This document shows, piece by piece, positions 25,220 to 34,466 of a stretch of DNA of 64,000 nucleotides (within the stretch, counting starts at the first letter, position 1; each line of letters begins with the position of its first letter). A program made the translations under genes and the position numbers. The notes under the pieces are model-generated. The model did no database searches and was not told the origin of the DNA. It saw only the letters and a program-made list of their open reading frames with translations. This stretch comes from Eubacteriaceae bacterium. Lineage in GTDB: Bacteria > Bacillota > Clostridia > Eubacteriales > Alkalibacteraceae. The DNA is taken from assembly GCA_013335935.1 (NCBI GenBank), contig JAAXUP010000003.1:1-64000 (forward strand). Reading direction: 5' to 3'.

Positions 25220-26143
25220 TCAGTCTGGCCCCCTGAGGTCAGATGTTCCGAAAATTTCCGATGCCTTTCTTGAATGCTCTTTACTTTTACTGAGCAGGGT
25301 GTAGCCACTGAGAGATCCGATTCCTATTGCAAGCGCAATCGATCCTGCAATGAAAAAGAAATTGACATAACCCTGAGAAAGATTTCTGACAGCTTCATTG
25401 ATATGATCTGAACTTATTGAAATCTTTGATGGGATCTTAAGGAGTAACGCCATAATGGAGGGAATCAGCATAAATAAGGATGCCGCTGTAAAACTGCTGC
25501 CCACCCATATAAGGGTCCGGTGCCTTCGTCTTCTGCAATGTATGGCCAGAAAGGCTATGGTAGAAACTATTGCAAGTGCCCAAAGTCCAATACTGTCGTG
25601 GACATTGCTGATAATTTTTCTAAACTGCTGGAACTGGGAATAGCCTGATGCATTTTCAACATTTATAAGGGTTAGATCAATTTTAAGAAGGGCACTGAGC
25701 TCCTCAGAGATTTCTTTAGCCTGGATCCTTAATTTTTCGTCGTATTCAATGCCGTACTTGCTGGTGTATTCCATTAGATAAGCATCAAGCTTTTTTTCTA
25801 TTTCAAGCTTTTCAAAAGTCAAGCCGGGAGTTTCCGTTTCAAATTTCAAATAGGCAACGGTATTTTTAACGCTTTTTTCAGAATAATACTTTATCTCTTC
25901 TTCATTTATGAGTTGATTCACCATAGCTTCAGGGAGGGAATTTATCATTGCAAAATTTTTAAGACTGAATTCCATCGCTGTGTTCAGCTGTTTGTAGTAT
26001 CCGCTTCCTTCAACCGTTCGATTAATGAATTTATCACTTAACATAGTTGTCCTCACAAACAGCGAAAGCGTAAACCCAAGAATGAAAAACATTAGGACAA
26101 AGCTCAGCATTATCCTGACCACATCCCTGATTTTCACCATCAT
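25220..26143 (-). CDS. Uncharacterised membrane protein of sortase operon
   Basis: The 307-residue protein has an N-terminal helix (MLSFVLMFFILGFTLSLFV), a long extracytoplasmic domain of about 150 residues, and three further helices toward the C-terminus (around residues 190-285). It overlaps the sortase start-to-stop junction by 4 bases, so it is translationally coupled to the sortase gene. No known domain is recognised. It may assist surface-protein display or act as a receptor; this rests on gene order only. Confidence 0.65.
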   Translation of the reverse strand: MMVKIRDVVRIMLSFVLMFFILGFTLSLFVRTTMLSDKFINRTVEGSGYYKQLNTAMEFSLKNFAMINSLPEAMVNQLINEEEIKYYSEKSVKNTVAYLKFETETPGLTFEKLEIEKKLDAYLMEYTSKYGIEYDEKLRIQAKEISEELSALLKIDLTLINVENASGYSQFQQFRKIISNVHDSIGLWALAIVSTIAFLAIHCRRRRHRTLIWVGSSFTAASLFMLIPSIMALLLKIPSKISISSDHINEAVRNLSQGYVNFFFIAGSIALAIGIGSLSGYTLLSKSKEHSRKASEIFGTSDLRGPD

Positions 26144-26790
26144 TCCCCCTCCTCGCCTAAGCCGAGTGATGTTCTTTCCACCAGATCACAAGTGACCACA
26201 TATCTGTTTGGCGCATTTCCAATGAATTCAAAGGGATAGCACGTATACATGGTCAGAGCATCCCTGTCAAGTGGCTGGATGATGGACTGATCATTTCCGT
26301 CTGTGATTCTGATATCTGTGATTTCGTAAGTAAACAACCCATAATTTGTGTTGATTACGACCTTGTCCCCCAGCTTAACTTTTCCCAGTTTCTTAAAAAC
26401 AGAATTCCTGTGTCCAGCCAGCACGGTGTTACCGCCTTCACCAGGAAACTTTGAGCCATAAAACTGACCAACTCCCTTTAGGAGGATCTCATCGCTGTCT
26501 CCACAATAGACAGGCGCTTTTATTTCTGCGGATTCAATGATGATTTCTCCATATTTCTGACCAAACCTCGGGTAGATGACATCTGCTCCTACATCCTCAC
26601 TTTGAGCGATCAAAGAACTTTCATCGTGTATGAAGAGGCTTGACAGATAAAAGGCATACTTGAAGTAATTAAAGCCAGCAATGGTTATCAGCATAATTCC
26701 TGTGACAAAAAGAAAGAGAGGAATTCCAATAAGAATTCCTAATCTGGATTTTTTATGATGTTTTTTACTCGATCTATGATTATTTGTCAT
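26140..26790 (-). CDS. Sortase (class D-like)
   Basis: The 216-residue membrane-anchored transpeptidase has an N-terminal helix (IGIPLFLFVTGIMLITIAG). The catalytic residues are His127 (AGHRN), Cys184 (TMYTC) and Arg196. It cleaves surface proteins at an LPxTG-like motif and joins them to the cell wall. It lies 20 bases after the gene of a small surface protein with a sortase-like C-terminus, its probable main substrate. The protein encoded at 6697-7314, with NPKTG, is another candidate. Confidence 0.9.
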   Translation of the reverse strand: MTNNHRSSKKHHKKSRLGILIGIPLFLFVTGIMLITIAGFNYFKYAFYLSSLFIHDESSLIAQSEDVGADVIYPRFGQKYGEIIIESAEIKAPVYCGDSDEILLKGVGQFYGSKFPGEGGNTVLAGHRNSVFKKLGKVKLGDKVVINTNYGLFTYEITDIRITDGNDQSIIQPLDRDALTMYTCYPFEFIGNAPNRYVVTCDLVERTSLGLGEEGE

Positions 26791-26810
26791 AGAGCCTCCT
26801 GCGTTTCTGT

Positions 26811-27338
26811 TTACTGAACTGCAACTTTTTTCCTGAGCACTAAGCTGGATGCAGCAGCAGTAATCATTAATGCTATGCCTGCAGCAAAGAGCAGGTTATT
26901 AGCACCTGTCTGTTTTACCTGATTTGACGTAAATACCGATACGATGTTCCCTGAAGCGTCTTTGAAAGTAAATTCAAAATAACCGTTTGCTCTTGCCTCG
27001 ACGGTAACGGTAAGTCCTATTGCACCAGCTGCATTTTTAATATATTCGAGTACTTTCGTTTTGTCTGACTCGGTCAATTTCGTGACATCCGTTGTTCCGG
27101 CAGCTGCCATAATGGCATCAGCCTTTTTGATCTCGGCAATGATCGTATCGGCCTGAGCAGACGTTACCTCATTTGCATTCAGGTAATTCTCTGTTTGAAT
27201 GATATATGTCTGAGGCATTTTTGCATCCTTTAAAGCACTGATGATATCGCTCTCCGATGCGGCAAAGGCAGGTGTTGCGATTCCGAAAGTCAGTAAAAGT
27301 GCAAGTAATGCTGTAGTTAATTTCCTTAATGATTTCAT
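26811..27338 (-). CDS. Small secreted surface protein, putative sortase substrate
   Basis: The 175-residue protein has a clear signal peptide ending near PAFAAS. An alpha-helical acidic region with LNANEVTSAQADTIIAEI follows, then a beta-rich part, and a C-terminal VKQTGANN followed by a hydrophobic helix and RKK. The end has the layout of a sorting signal, with QTG in place of the usual LPxTG. This organisation resembles the processed acidic surface proteins that accompany class D sortases in Firmicutes. It directly precedes the sortase gene. Confidence 0.75.
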   Translation of the reverse strand: MKSLRKLTTALLALLLTFGIATPAFAASESDIISALKDAKMPQTYIIQTENYLNANEVTSAQADTIIAEIKKADAIMAAAGTTDVTKLTESDKTKVLEYIKNAAGAIGLTVTVEARANGYFEFTFKDASGNIVSVFTSNQVKQTGANNLLFAAGIALMITAAASSLVLRKKVAVQ

Positions 27339-27479
27339 AATATTCCCCCTGGGTTAATTTTATAGTGTCCTTTTATTACAAAATATATTTATACAAGTAT
27401 CAATTTTAAAACTCTTATTAATATTTTAATTGAAAAAAGTGGTATTGTCTATACTATTATGGAAAAAATTATAATCATT

Positions 27480-27950
27480 TCAAGGCTTTGACCCGCTCTT
27501 TTTCCATATCCCACAGAACCTGTACAAAAGGATCCCCAATATACTTCCCCCCGAGTCGATAAGAACATCTGTGATCTGAGCTCCTCTTCCCGGTACAAAT
27601 AGCTGATGGAATTCATCACTGGAAGCGTATAGGACGCAAATGAGGAGCGTAAAGAAAACTTCTCGTGAAGTAATGTTTTTACCCTTCAGGAGACCTCTTG
27701 CCACAAGCAGTCCAAGGATTGTATAGACCGTAAAATGTGCCAGTTTTCGTATCAGATGATGCATCATTTCCTGACTTATTCCCGGTAGTATTTTTCTTAA
27801 CATTTTAAAGATGATGATTGTGAATTCACTGCTCAGTTTCGCCGAATCATCTCCAACCTGTGCGGAAAAGAAAAAAATCACGCACATCCATATCATAACA
27901 GGTATCCATCTGGACAGGGATTCTGTATGTTTTTGTGATAGGTGCTTCAT
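27480..27950 (-). CDS. VanZ-family membrane protein
   Basis: The 156-residue protein has about four membrane helices and the VanZ signatures RKLAHFTVYTILGLL and SDEFHQLFVPGRGAQ followed by DVLIDSGG. VanZ of enterococci gives slight teicoplanin resistance, but most family members have no known function. It is separated from the surface-protein gene by 141 bases and divergent from the DUF1659 gene. Confidence 0.88.
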   Translation of the reverse strand: MKHLSQKHTESLSRWIPVMIWMCVIFFFSAQVGDDSAKLSSEFTIIIFKMLRKILPGISQEMMHHLIRKLAHFTVYTILGLLVARGLLKGKNITSREVFFTLLICVLYASSDEFHQLFVPGRGAQITDVLIDSGGSILGILLYRFCGIWKKSGSKP

Positions 27951-28074
27951 ATTTAAACTCGGTCCTCTCTCTTATTTGATTACACATGTCATTCATGGAT
28001 TATACCATATCTTTCTTTCCATGGGTCAATTTTTACCCATCTGTCTACTTTATTGTATGAAAGGAGGTGATCAC

Positions 28075-28299
28075 ATGGCAGTTGAGTCAACAGTATTATC
28101 TTCAAAGATGGTTTTGAGATATGACATGGGTCTGGACGAAAATAACAATCCCATTTATAAAAGCAAAACCTATCCAAATGTGAAGATCAGCGCGGCAGAC
28201 CAGGACTTTTACGATGTTGCAGCCCAAATTTCTACATTGCAGAGCAACACCCTGGCAGATGTCCGAAAGGTGCAGGAAATCGTCTTAGCTTCAATTTAG
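28075..28299 (+). CDS. DUF1659 small protein
   Basis: The ATG at 28075 follows AGGAGGTGATC; the longer open frame upstream lacks such a site. The 74-residue protein (MAVESTVLSSKMVLRYDMG, then KTYPNVKISAADQDFYDVA) matches DUF1659. In Firmicutes it is encoded next to a DUF2922 gene, as here. A short inverted repeat, ATGGGT with ACCCAT, lies at 28021-28040 in the leader. The function of the pair is unknown. Confidence 0.85.
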   Translation: MAVESTVLSSKMVLRYDMGLDENNNPIYKSKTYPNVKISAADQDFYDVAAQISTLQSNTLADVRKVQEIVLASI

Positions 28300-28331
28300 T
28301 AAAATTCTGATCCAGGAAAGGAGGTGAGATA

Positions 28332-28553
28332 GTGGCTACAGTAAGACTTGATATGGTTTTTAAAAAAGCAGACGGTAGAAACAGCAGAGTGTCCGTAGAC
28401 AACGCACGAGAGGATGTAACTGCCCTTGAAGTTAGTACCTTTATGGATAACCTGATTACAAAAGGGGTATTTGAACCAAATGCTTCAGCTTTTGTTGAAA
28501 AGGTAAGCGCTGAGATCGTTTCAATAGAAACCAGCGAATTAACGCTGGTGTGA
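28332..28553 (+). CDS. DUF2922 small protein
   Basis: The GTG at 28332 follows AGGAGGTGAG and gives 73 residues matching DUF2922 (TVRLDMVFKKADGRNSRVSV, VSTFMDNLITKGVF). It is 32 bases after the DUF1659 gene and both have unusually strong ribosome binding sites, which suggests abundant products. No function is known. Confidence 0.85.
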   Translation: MATVRLDMVFKKADGRNSRVSVDNAREDVTALEVSTFMDNLITKGVFEPNASAFVEKVSAEIVSIETSELTLV

Positions 28554-28571
28554 TTTTAGCTTTCCATATGG

Positions 28572-28603
28572 AACAGGTCCGGATCAATTCCTCCGGACCT
28601 GTT
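28572..28603. terminator. Bidirectional terminator after DUF2922 gene
   Basis: AACAGGTCCGGA, an eight-base loop and TCCGGACCTGTT form a 12-base-pair hairpin followed by TGCTTTAG. It ends 5 bases before the stop codon of the convergent lipoprotein gene, so it may serve both transcripts. Confidence 0.78.
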
Positions 28604-28607
28604 TGCT

Positions 28608-29549
28608 TTAGTAGTTTTCTGCGGCTGAATCAACCAGTTCCTTGACATGTTTTGCGAATTCCATATGTTTTTCATAATCGGCATATGTATAGGGAGCATT
28701 GTAGCTGTCAGCCTTTAGTTCATCATTGAATTTCCTGACTGTTTCCGTTGTGGTGAGTTCCGGATACTCCTTGATAAAATATTCATAAGCTTCGATATAC
28801 TTTGACTCTATTTTCTTTGTATTGAAATTTACCAGAGGTGTATTGTCGATCCCACCCAGCAGTGCCCCCAAATATATTTTGTAAAATCCCAATAGCTCAT
28901 CTTTCCTGGATGCTTCCGGATATAGGGTCATAAATCGTTCTGCTGAGGCGATCCTGTCTGCAAGTTCGGACAAGGTTATTACCAGTTCAGCATCAGAAGC
29001 CCATTTTTTATCCGAATTTAATGCCATAAAATCAAAATAATCCTTCATTTCAGTTGAGAGATCATTTGAATAAGCTTCTCCAAAGCGGTAATCGATAACC
29101 AGATACAGCATACCTTCCTGCGCAACGAATTTAAAACCAGCGCCTGTAAGGTCAGCAAAAAATTCTTTCAGCTCAGCTTCCTGGATCTTTTCAGGATCGA
29201 TGGTTAAGGTATCGAAATCAAAATAGCTGCTAAGTTTTTCCAGCTCGTCCTGGTGATCGTCAACAGCCGCATCCATGAAATCAGCCATAAAGTCCAGGTA
29301 TTCACCCACTAAAGCATCCGCTGTTTTCGTTCCGGCATCCTGAATAAGACCATCGAGATATTCTTTAACTTCCTGGGGTGTCTTTCCCTGTGCGATGTAA
29401 TCCCTAAAATCCTTTAGCATTTCGGTATCCACGATCGTGTCCGATGGTTCAGGTTCACCATCTCCGTTCCCATTTCCATTCCCTTTGTCACCTGAACAAG
29501 CAGTCAATATCATCGTTAGAACCAGAAGAAAAACAAAGATTTTCTTCAT
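28608..29549 (-). CDS. Uncharacterised lipoprotein
   Basis: The ATG at 29549 follows AAGGAGGAGC. The 313-residue product has a lipoprotein signal (FVFLLVLTMILTACSG, lipobox LTAC) and then an Asn/Gly linker (GNGNGNGDG). The rest is an acidic, mostly helical domain without recognised motifs. It is monocistronic. Being a surface lipoprotein is well supported; the role is not. Confidence 0.72.
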   Translation of the reverse strand: MKKIFVFLLVLTMILTACSGDKGNGNGNGDGEPEPSDTIVDTEMLKDFRDYIAQGKTPQEVKEYLDGLIQDAGTKTADALVGEYLDFMADFMDAAVDDHQDELEKLSSYFDFDTLTIDPEKIQEAELKEFFADLTGAGFKFVAQEGMLYLVIDYRFGEAYSNDLSTEMKDYFDFMALNSDKKWASDAELVITLSELADRIASAERFMTLYPEASRKDELLGFYKIYLGALLGGIDNTPLVNFNTKKIESKYIEAYEYFIKEYPELTTTETVRKFNDELKADSYNAPYTYADYEKHMEFAKHVKELVDSAAENY

Positions 29550-29618
29550 GACAAGCTCCTCCTTCATTATTAACTCTTTCCACTTCCATTATATTCCTAT
29601 TAAATGATAATGTATAGC

Positions 29619-31034
29619 TCATAAGTAGGGATAAAACAGCATATCCTCTTTCAAAATATGCCCCGCAACAAGTTCATCAACGACAAAGGAAAAAAACACG
29701 GATGGTTTCACCTCATCTGCGAGAAGACTGTCTTTTAGCCTCAAAGCTTTCTCCATTATTTTTTCATGCTCTATTTCATGCCTCCAGGTGTCCTTGAAGC
29801 CGGTTTGCTTTATGATTTCTAGTTCTTCATTAAAATGTTTTGAGGCATGATCCAAAAACTGATAAAGTTTACTGGTAAAATTTTCGGTTTTTATTTCCGT
29901 CATGGCGATATAGATCAATTGATTGGTCATTTCGATCATTTCTTTATGCTGGCTGTCAATGATCAAATTTCCACTTACCCACTCGCTTTTCCAGTCGATA
30001 TGCATGGACGCAAAGGGAGAAATGCTTTCTTCTGAGAGAATCACTCGGTTCCTTCCCTGTTTTTTTGCATGATAGAGTGCTTTATCAACTCTCTTGAATA
30101 ACAGCTTTGGTTTTTCTCCCCAGAGTCTTTCCCCCACGCCAAAACTTGCTGACACGCACCCTGCGTCCGGGTGTGAATATTCTGCTAAAGTCAATCTGAG
30201 TTTTTCAGCCAGTAACTTTGCTCCATCAATTGAAGTATGCGGCATCAGGATAGCAAATTCTTCACCACCCCACCTTGCGAATATATCTGCGCACCTTATT
30301 TTCCCCTTGATGAGTGCCGCCGTTTTTTTAAGGACTTCATCCCCCTTATGATGTCCCCACTGGTCATTAACTCTTTTGAAATTGTCAAGATCAATCAGGA
30401 TCAAGGAAAGAGGCACTTTGTACCTGTCGGATCTTTCTGCTTCCTCGATGATCCTCCTGTCAAAATAGTAGCGGTTATTGATTCTCGTAAGCTGATCCAT
30501 TCCAATCATCCCGCTCAAAATATGATTTTGATTTTTCAGCTGTTGGGTCAGATTTTCCAGTTCTTTCTCCGAACTCTCTAATTTTGCTATGACTTCATTT
30601 TTACCCATTATTTCATAGTTAAGCAGAGCTTCCAGTTTTTTTCGTTCAGAAATATTCCTGGATACTCCCAGGACGTCAATAAATCCTGTTTCTTTATTCT
30701 CTAAAATCTTAATGGATATTTCAACTTCCACGATGGAACCATTCTTATGGTACTGACTGAATTCATAGGTGCTGGCAGTCGTAAAAATAGTTCTGTCACC
30801 CTCCAGGAATCTTGGCATAAGCGTATTGGAAATATTATTAATGATCTCCAATGATTCAGGAGTCAGCGCGTTTTCAAGAGATTCCATTAATGCCTCATCA
30901 GGTGTGACTCCCCTCAAATCATAAACTGACGGACTTACATATTTAAAGCGCATAGACTTAAGATCAAATAGCCAGATACAATCTACGGAATTATCCACAA
31001 GAAGCCTTAACTCATCAATCGTCATGTTTTTCAA
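29619..31034 (-). CDS. PAS-GGDEF-hemerythrin protein (putative oxygen-responsive diguanylate cyclase)
   Basis: From the TTG at 31034 (GGTGGTGA precedes it; an ATG three codons later is possible) the protein has 471 residues. A PAS domain (about 10-130) is followed by a short coiled coil and a GGDEF domain with GGEEF at 256-260. The inhibitory site RCAD lies at 247-250. The C-terminal hemerythrin-like domain shows His363, His396, His400, Glu404, His419, His423, His459 and Asp464, a plausible di-iron set. It should make cyclic di-GMP in response to oxygen or redox state. There is no transmembrane helix. It is divergent from the PucR gene. Confidence 0.9.
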   Translation of the reverse strand: MKNMTIDELRLLVDNSVDCIWLFDLKSMRFKYVSPSVYDLRGVTPDEALMESLENALTPESLEIINNISNTLMPRFLEGDRTIFTTASTYEFSQYHKNGSIVEVEISIKILENKETGFIDVLGVSRNISERKKLEALLNYEIMGKNEVIAKLESSEKELENLTQQLKNQNHILSGMIGMDQLTRINNRYYFDRRIIEEAERSDRYKVPLSLILIDLDNFKRVNDQWGHHKGDEVLKKTAALIKGKIRCADIFARWGGEEFAILMPHTSIDGAKLLAEKLRLTLAEYSHPDAGCVSASFGVGERLWGEKPKLLFKRVDKALYHAKKQGRNRVILSEESISPFASMHIDWKSEWVSGNLIIDSQHKEMIEMTNQLIYIAMTEIKTENFTSKLYQFLDHASKHFNEELEIIKQTGFKDTWRHEIEHEKIMEKALRLKDSLLADEVKPSVFFSFVVDELVAGHILKEDMLFYPYL

Positions 31035-31124
31035 ATATTCACCACCCAACCTTGTTTTTCTTACGATTAAGCATAACAAATATGACCTCAAAATTCTACT
31101 AAAAATAATTTACTTCTACAAATC

Positions 31125-31143
31125 ATTATGATACCATCATAAT
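31125..31143. promoter_or_regulatory. Palindrome between GGDEF and PucR genes
   Basis: ATTATGA, spacer TACCA and TCATAAT form a perfect 7-base-arm inverted repeat in the 167-base divergent intergenic region. The size suits an operator, possibly for the PucR protein. It is A+T-rich, so chance is not excluded. Confidence 0.3.
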
Positions 31144-31201
31144 TGGAACCTTAATTTTCGTATCATTTAACAATAATTCTATTAGTTCAGGAGAATGTGG
31201 G

Positions 31202-32683
31202 ATGAAACTTGATATTCTTGAAATTATAAATGAGGTGAAGAAATTTGGTGTCATGTACCAATTATGCGCAGATACCAGAATAAATGTTGATTTCATCGCC
31301 CATATCCAGAAGAACCAGAATGTTTTTGAAGATGATGTTTTATATGTGGGAAAAACTTCAGATATTTATTTCAGGCAGATCACAGGCAAACATGTCAATG
31401 CAATACTTGTAAATGACAATAACATTAATGTGGAAGATATCCTTCAATACCGCTGCAACCTTATTATATTGACCATCAGGAAGGATATCACTGAAATTTA
31501 TACCACCCTTAAAATGCTGTTAAGCACAAAATCTGATTTTTCCGAAAAATCAAACCAGGTATTGCGGTTGGCACTTGCAGGAAAAGACCTTCAATATATT
31601 ACCGACAGCTTTTCAGATATCATCGCTAATCCTGTTTTCATTGTTGATGTTAGCTCAAATATACTGGCCTGCTCATCAAACTTTGAAGCGTTTCCCACTG
31701 AAAAAAGCATTTTGGAAATCGTATCCGAATTTCTTCAAAATAATGAAGATCCTGTTTTCATCACCAATGAAGGCTTTGGATGTCGTCAGCTCATATGCGG
31801 TATCCATCTGGACGGCAACAATTTAGGTTTTATTTCTATCTTGGAAAAAGAGAGAAATATTACAAGCCTGGATCAAAATCTATTAGAACTTGCAGCCAAA
31901 GTCGTTGCAGCCGAAATTGCAAAAAATTTCTGTTTCAGTAACGTCCGTTCCGAATTCGAACGCTTTCTTGATGATATTCTGGAGGAAAGGTACTTCTCTT
32001 CCTCTCTTTTGGAACGCTGCGCTCATTTTGACGTTTTCAGCCGAAAGTGTTGTATTCTTACGGTTGCACCTAAGGATGCCGGAGCAAATAATCTGGTCCA
32101 TTTTTATCGAAATATGCTGGAAAAGATTCTTCCTGGGAGCAACTCGGCAGTATGCGGCAATCGGGTAGTTGTGATATTCAATCCGACCTCCGATAAAGCT
32201 TTTAGTGATGCACAACTTCATGGGATAACTGAATTGCTTAAACAAAATGGGCTCATATGTGGGTTAAGCGATCCTTTTCGTGACTGTTCAAAGCTCCCTC
32301 TTCACTTGGAGCAGTCCGAAAAAGCACTGGAATTCGGGCGTAACGAAGGCGCTGACCAATTCGTATGCCACTATAGCGAATATTATCTCCACCATCTCCT
32401 TGAAGCGGTGGATGATTTAAATCTCCTGGCCAGCATCTGCCATCCATCCTTTGAGGAACTTAAGACATATGATGAGGAGAATAAAACGAATTATATCAAT
32501 ACCCTGGAAGTTTATATCCGTTGCTACAACAATGCTCCTCAGGCTGCAAAGGCACTGGGGATTCATCGGAATACGTTAGACTACAGGATCAAAAAGATCC
32601 GAGACCTGCTTAATCTGGACCTTAATGAACGAAACAACTCTCTTAGACTATATATCACTTTTAAAATACAAAATATGCTGTGA
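31202..32683 (+). CDS. PucR-family transcriptional regulator
   Basis: The 493-residue protein has an N-terminal PucR-type ligand domain (about 1-125), a middle GAF-like region (VFIVDVSSNILACSS), a GGDEF-like degenerate linker region, and the C-terminal PucR helix-turn-helix (YNNAPQAAKALGIHRNTLDY). PucR-family proteins control purine catabolism, amino-acid use or related genes. It is followed by a bidirectional terminator and convergent trpB2. The divergent GGDEF gene is a possible target. Confidence 0.9.
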   Translation: MKLDILEIINEVKKFGVMYQLCADTRINVDFIAHIQKNQNVFEDDVLYVGKTSDIYFRQITGKHVNAILVNDNNINVEDILQYRCNLIILTIRKDITEIYTTLKMLLSTKSDFSEKSNQVLRLALAGKDLQYITDSFSDIIANPVFIVDVSSNILACSSNFEAFPTEKSILEIVSEFLQNNEDPVFITNEGFGCRQLICGIHLDGNNLGFISILEKERNITSLDQNLLELAAKVVAAEIAKNFCFSNVRSEFERFLDDILEERYFSSSLLERCAHFDVFSRKCCILTVAPKDAGANNLVHFYRNMLEKILPGSNSAVCGNRVVVIFNPTSDKAFSDAQLHGITELLKQNGLICGLSDPFRDCSKLPLHLEQSEKALEFGRNEGADQFVCHYSEYYLHHLLEAVDDLNLLASICHPSFEELKTYDEENKTNYINTLEVYIRCYNNAPQAAKALGIHRNTLDYRIKKIRDLLNLDLNERNNSLRLYITFKIQNML

Positions 32684-32692
32684 CCCAAGCTA

Positions 32693-32735
32693 AAAAACGG
32701 ATGAAAATCATATGATACGATTTTCATCCGTTTTT
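32693..32735. terminator. Bidirectional terminator between PucR gene and trpB2
   Basis: AAAAACGGATGAAAATC pairs perfectly over 17 bases with GATTTTCATCCGTTTTT around a nine-base loop. A- and T-runs at both ends serve both strands. Confidence 0.9.
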
Positions 32736-32749
32736 AGGTCATTAATTGA

Positions 32750-34120
32750 TTAATCTAAATTTGGAAGGCTGCAAAACCCAACCTCCAGATCCTCATCTGT
32801 CGGGACCTGGTCGGTCATTGTTTTATCGTGATACTGCATGTATGCCTGCATATCAAAATATCCTGTTCCGGTGAGGCCGAAAAGGATTGTCTTTTCTTCA
32901 CCGGTTTCTTTGCATTTCAACGCCTCCTGTATTGCTCCGTAAATCGCGTGGGCGGATTCAGGCGCAGGAAGGATCTGCTCTTTTTGTGCAAAAAGCACTG
33001 CAGCTTCAAACACAGTTGACTGGTCAACAGAGATTGCCTCCATATATCCATCATGGTAAAGTTTGGAAAGTATCGGCGACATTCCATGGTATCTCAGGCC
33101 TCCCGCATGATTCGGTGAAGGCATGAAGCCGCTTCCGAGTGTATACATTTTGGCAAGGGGCGTTATTTTCCCTGTGTCGCAGAAGTCATATGCATATTTT
33201 CCTCTTGTCAGTGACGGACATGATGCCGGTTCCACGGCGATGATCCTTGGGTCAGCTTTCCCAGTGATTTTATCCTGCATATATGGCGCTATCAGTCCCC
33301 CAAGATTTGATCCTCCCCCAGCACAGCCAATGATGATATCCGGATATTCACCCAATTTATCCATGGCGATCTTACTCTCGAGACCGATAATTGACTGATG
33401 TAGAAGTACCTGATTCAGTACGGAACCTAAAGCATACCGGCAGCTGTCATCCTTCATTGAAAGCTCGATCGCCTCAGAAATAGCACATCCAAGGCTGCCC
33501 CCGGTATTTGGATTCTTGGCCAGGATCGCACGGCCGATCTCTGTCGTATCGGATGGACTTGGTATGATATTTGCTCCGTAGGTCTCCATAACCGCTTTTC
33601 TGAAAGGCTTCTGATTAAAGGAAACTTTTACCATGAAAACCGTGAGGTCAAGTCCGAAGAAAGAACAAGCCATGGAAAGAGCCGTACCCCACTGTCCTGC
33701 CCCTGTTTCTGTGGTAAGGGATTTAAGGCCCTGCTCTTTTGCATAATAAGCCATTGCAGCTGCCGCATTAAGCTTGTGGCTTCCTGAAGTATTATTGCCT
33801 TCGAATTTAAAATAGATTTTTGCAGGGGTACCCAGAGCCTTCTCCAGATTGTATGCCCTGATCAGGGGTGAGGGTCTGAAGGTTTTGTAGTAATCAAGAA
33901 CACCTTCCGGGATATCGATATATCTTGTAGTGCTGTCCATTTCCTGCCTGGCAAGCTCTTCGCAGAATATTGGATACAGATCTTCAGCGGATAATGGCTG
34001 CAGTGTTCCTGGATGCAACATGGGATCATGCTGCTCTTTCATGTCAGCTCTCAGGTTATACCATTGTTTCGGAATCTCTTCCTCCGTCAGGTACGTTTTA
34101 TAAGGGATCTTTGTCATCAT
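32750..34120 (-). CDS. trpB: Tryptophan synthase beta-like subunit, TrpB2 type
   Basis: The 456-residue PLP enzyme has the lysine at 116 in TSGSHKLNAA, the phosphate loop CAGGGSNLGG and the region TETGAGQWGTALS. Length and the N-terminal extension match the TrpB2 branch, which works without TrpA and condenses indole with serine. No trpA or other trp gene is nearby. A T-box leader with a Trp specifier codon lies upstream, which supports control by uncharged tRNA-Trp. This suggests indole salvage into tryptophan. Confidence 0.93.
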   Translation of the reverse strand: MMTKIPYKTYLTEEEIPKQWYNLRADMKEQHDPMLHPGTLQPLSAEDLYPIFCEELARQEMDSTTRYIDIPEGVLDYYKTFRPSPLIRAYNLEKALGTPAKIYFKFEGNNTSGSHKLNAAAAMAYYAKEQGLKSLTTETGAGQWGTALSMACSFFGLDLTVFMVKVSFNQKPFRKAVMETYGANIIPSPSDTTEIGRAILAKNPNTGGSLGCAISEAIELSMKDDSCRYALGSVLNQVLLHQSIIGLESKIAMDKLGEYPDIIIGCAGGGSNLGGLIAPYMQDKITGKADPRIIAVEPASCPSLTRGKYAYDFCDTGKITPLAKMYTLGSGFMPSPNHAGGLRYHGMSPILSKLYHDGYMEAISVDQSTVFEAAVLFAQKEQILPAPESAHAIYGAIQEALKCKETGEEKTILFGLTGTGYFDMQAYMQYHDKTMTDQVPTDEDLEVGFCSLPNLD

Positions 34121-34138
34121 TATTGCTCCTCTCTTTGG

Positions 34139-34466
34139 CTTAAATGCTTAAATGCTTAAATTTTTAGATCAATTTTGATGTCAAGGTGTTCTTGAAAATA
34201 TCTGCTTCAATGCGGAACGCATGGAATGCGTTCCCTACAAAAAGCATTTCGCCAACCACCTAACCACTATCGAGTCGCTAGTCTCAAGTCACTAGTCCCT
34301 AGTTGCAAGTCATAAGTCATAAGTCGTAAGTATGCTAGATTTAAGCATATCAGTTCTGTCTTTTCGCTAACAGCCAACTGCTAATCACCTAACAGCATTT
34401 CAGCACTTCAACATTTACACGCTTTGTTTTGGCTAATTGCCAGCAGCTATTCACCTAATCGCTTAA
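34139..34466. repeat. Mosaic intergenic repeat, copy 2, inside trpB2 leader
   Basis: The stretch shares ordered blocks with 9731-10055: CTTAAATGCTTAAAT and GTCAAGGTGTTCTT near 34139-34192, CCAACCACCTAACCAC near 34253, and repeated AAGTCATAAGTC words. It ends with AAGTATGCTAGATTTAAGC at 34328 and AGCACTTCAACATTTAC-like text near 34395. It also holds a perfect small hairpin GGAACGCAT/ATGCGTTCC near 34213. It separates the T-box terminator from the trpB2 start by about 430 bases. Confidence 0.8.

Noticed and set aside
27811-28074. Longer N-terminus for the DUF1659 protein
   Set aside because: The extension overlaps the divergent VanZ gene; the strong AGGAGGTG site fixes the start at 28075.
34179-34184. 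Promoter of trpB2 independent of the T-box (perfect TTGACA on the minus strand)
   Set aside because: At 16-18 bases downstream there is no acceptable -10 box (best match ATTTAA), so I do not list it.
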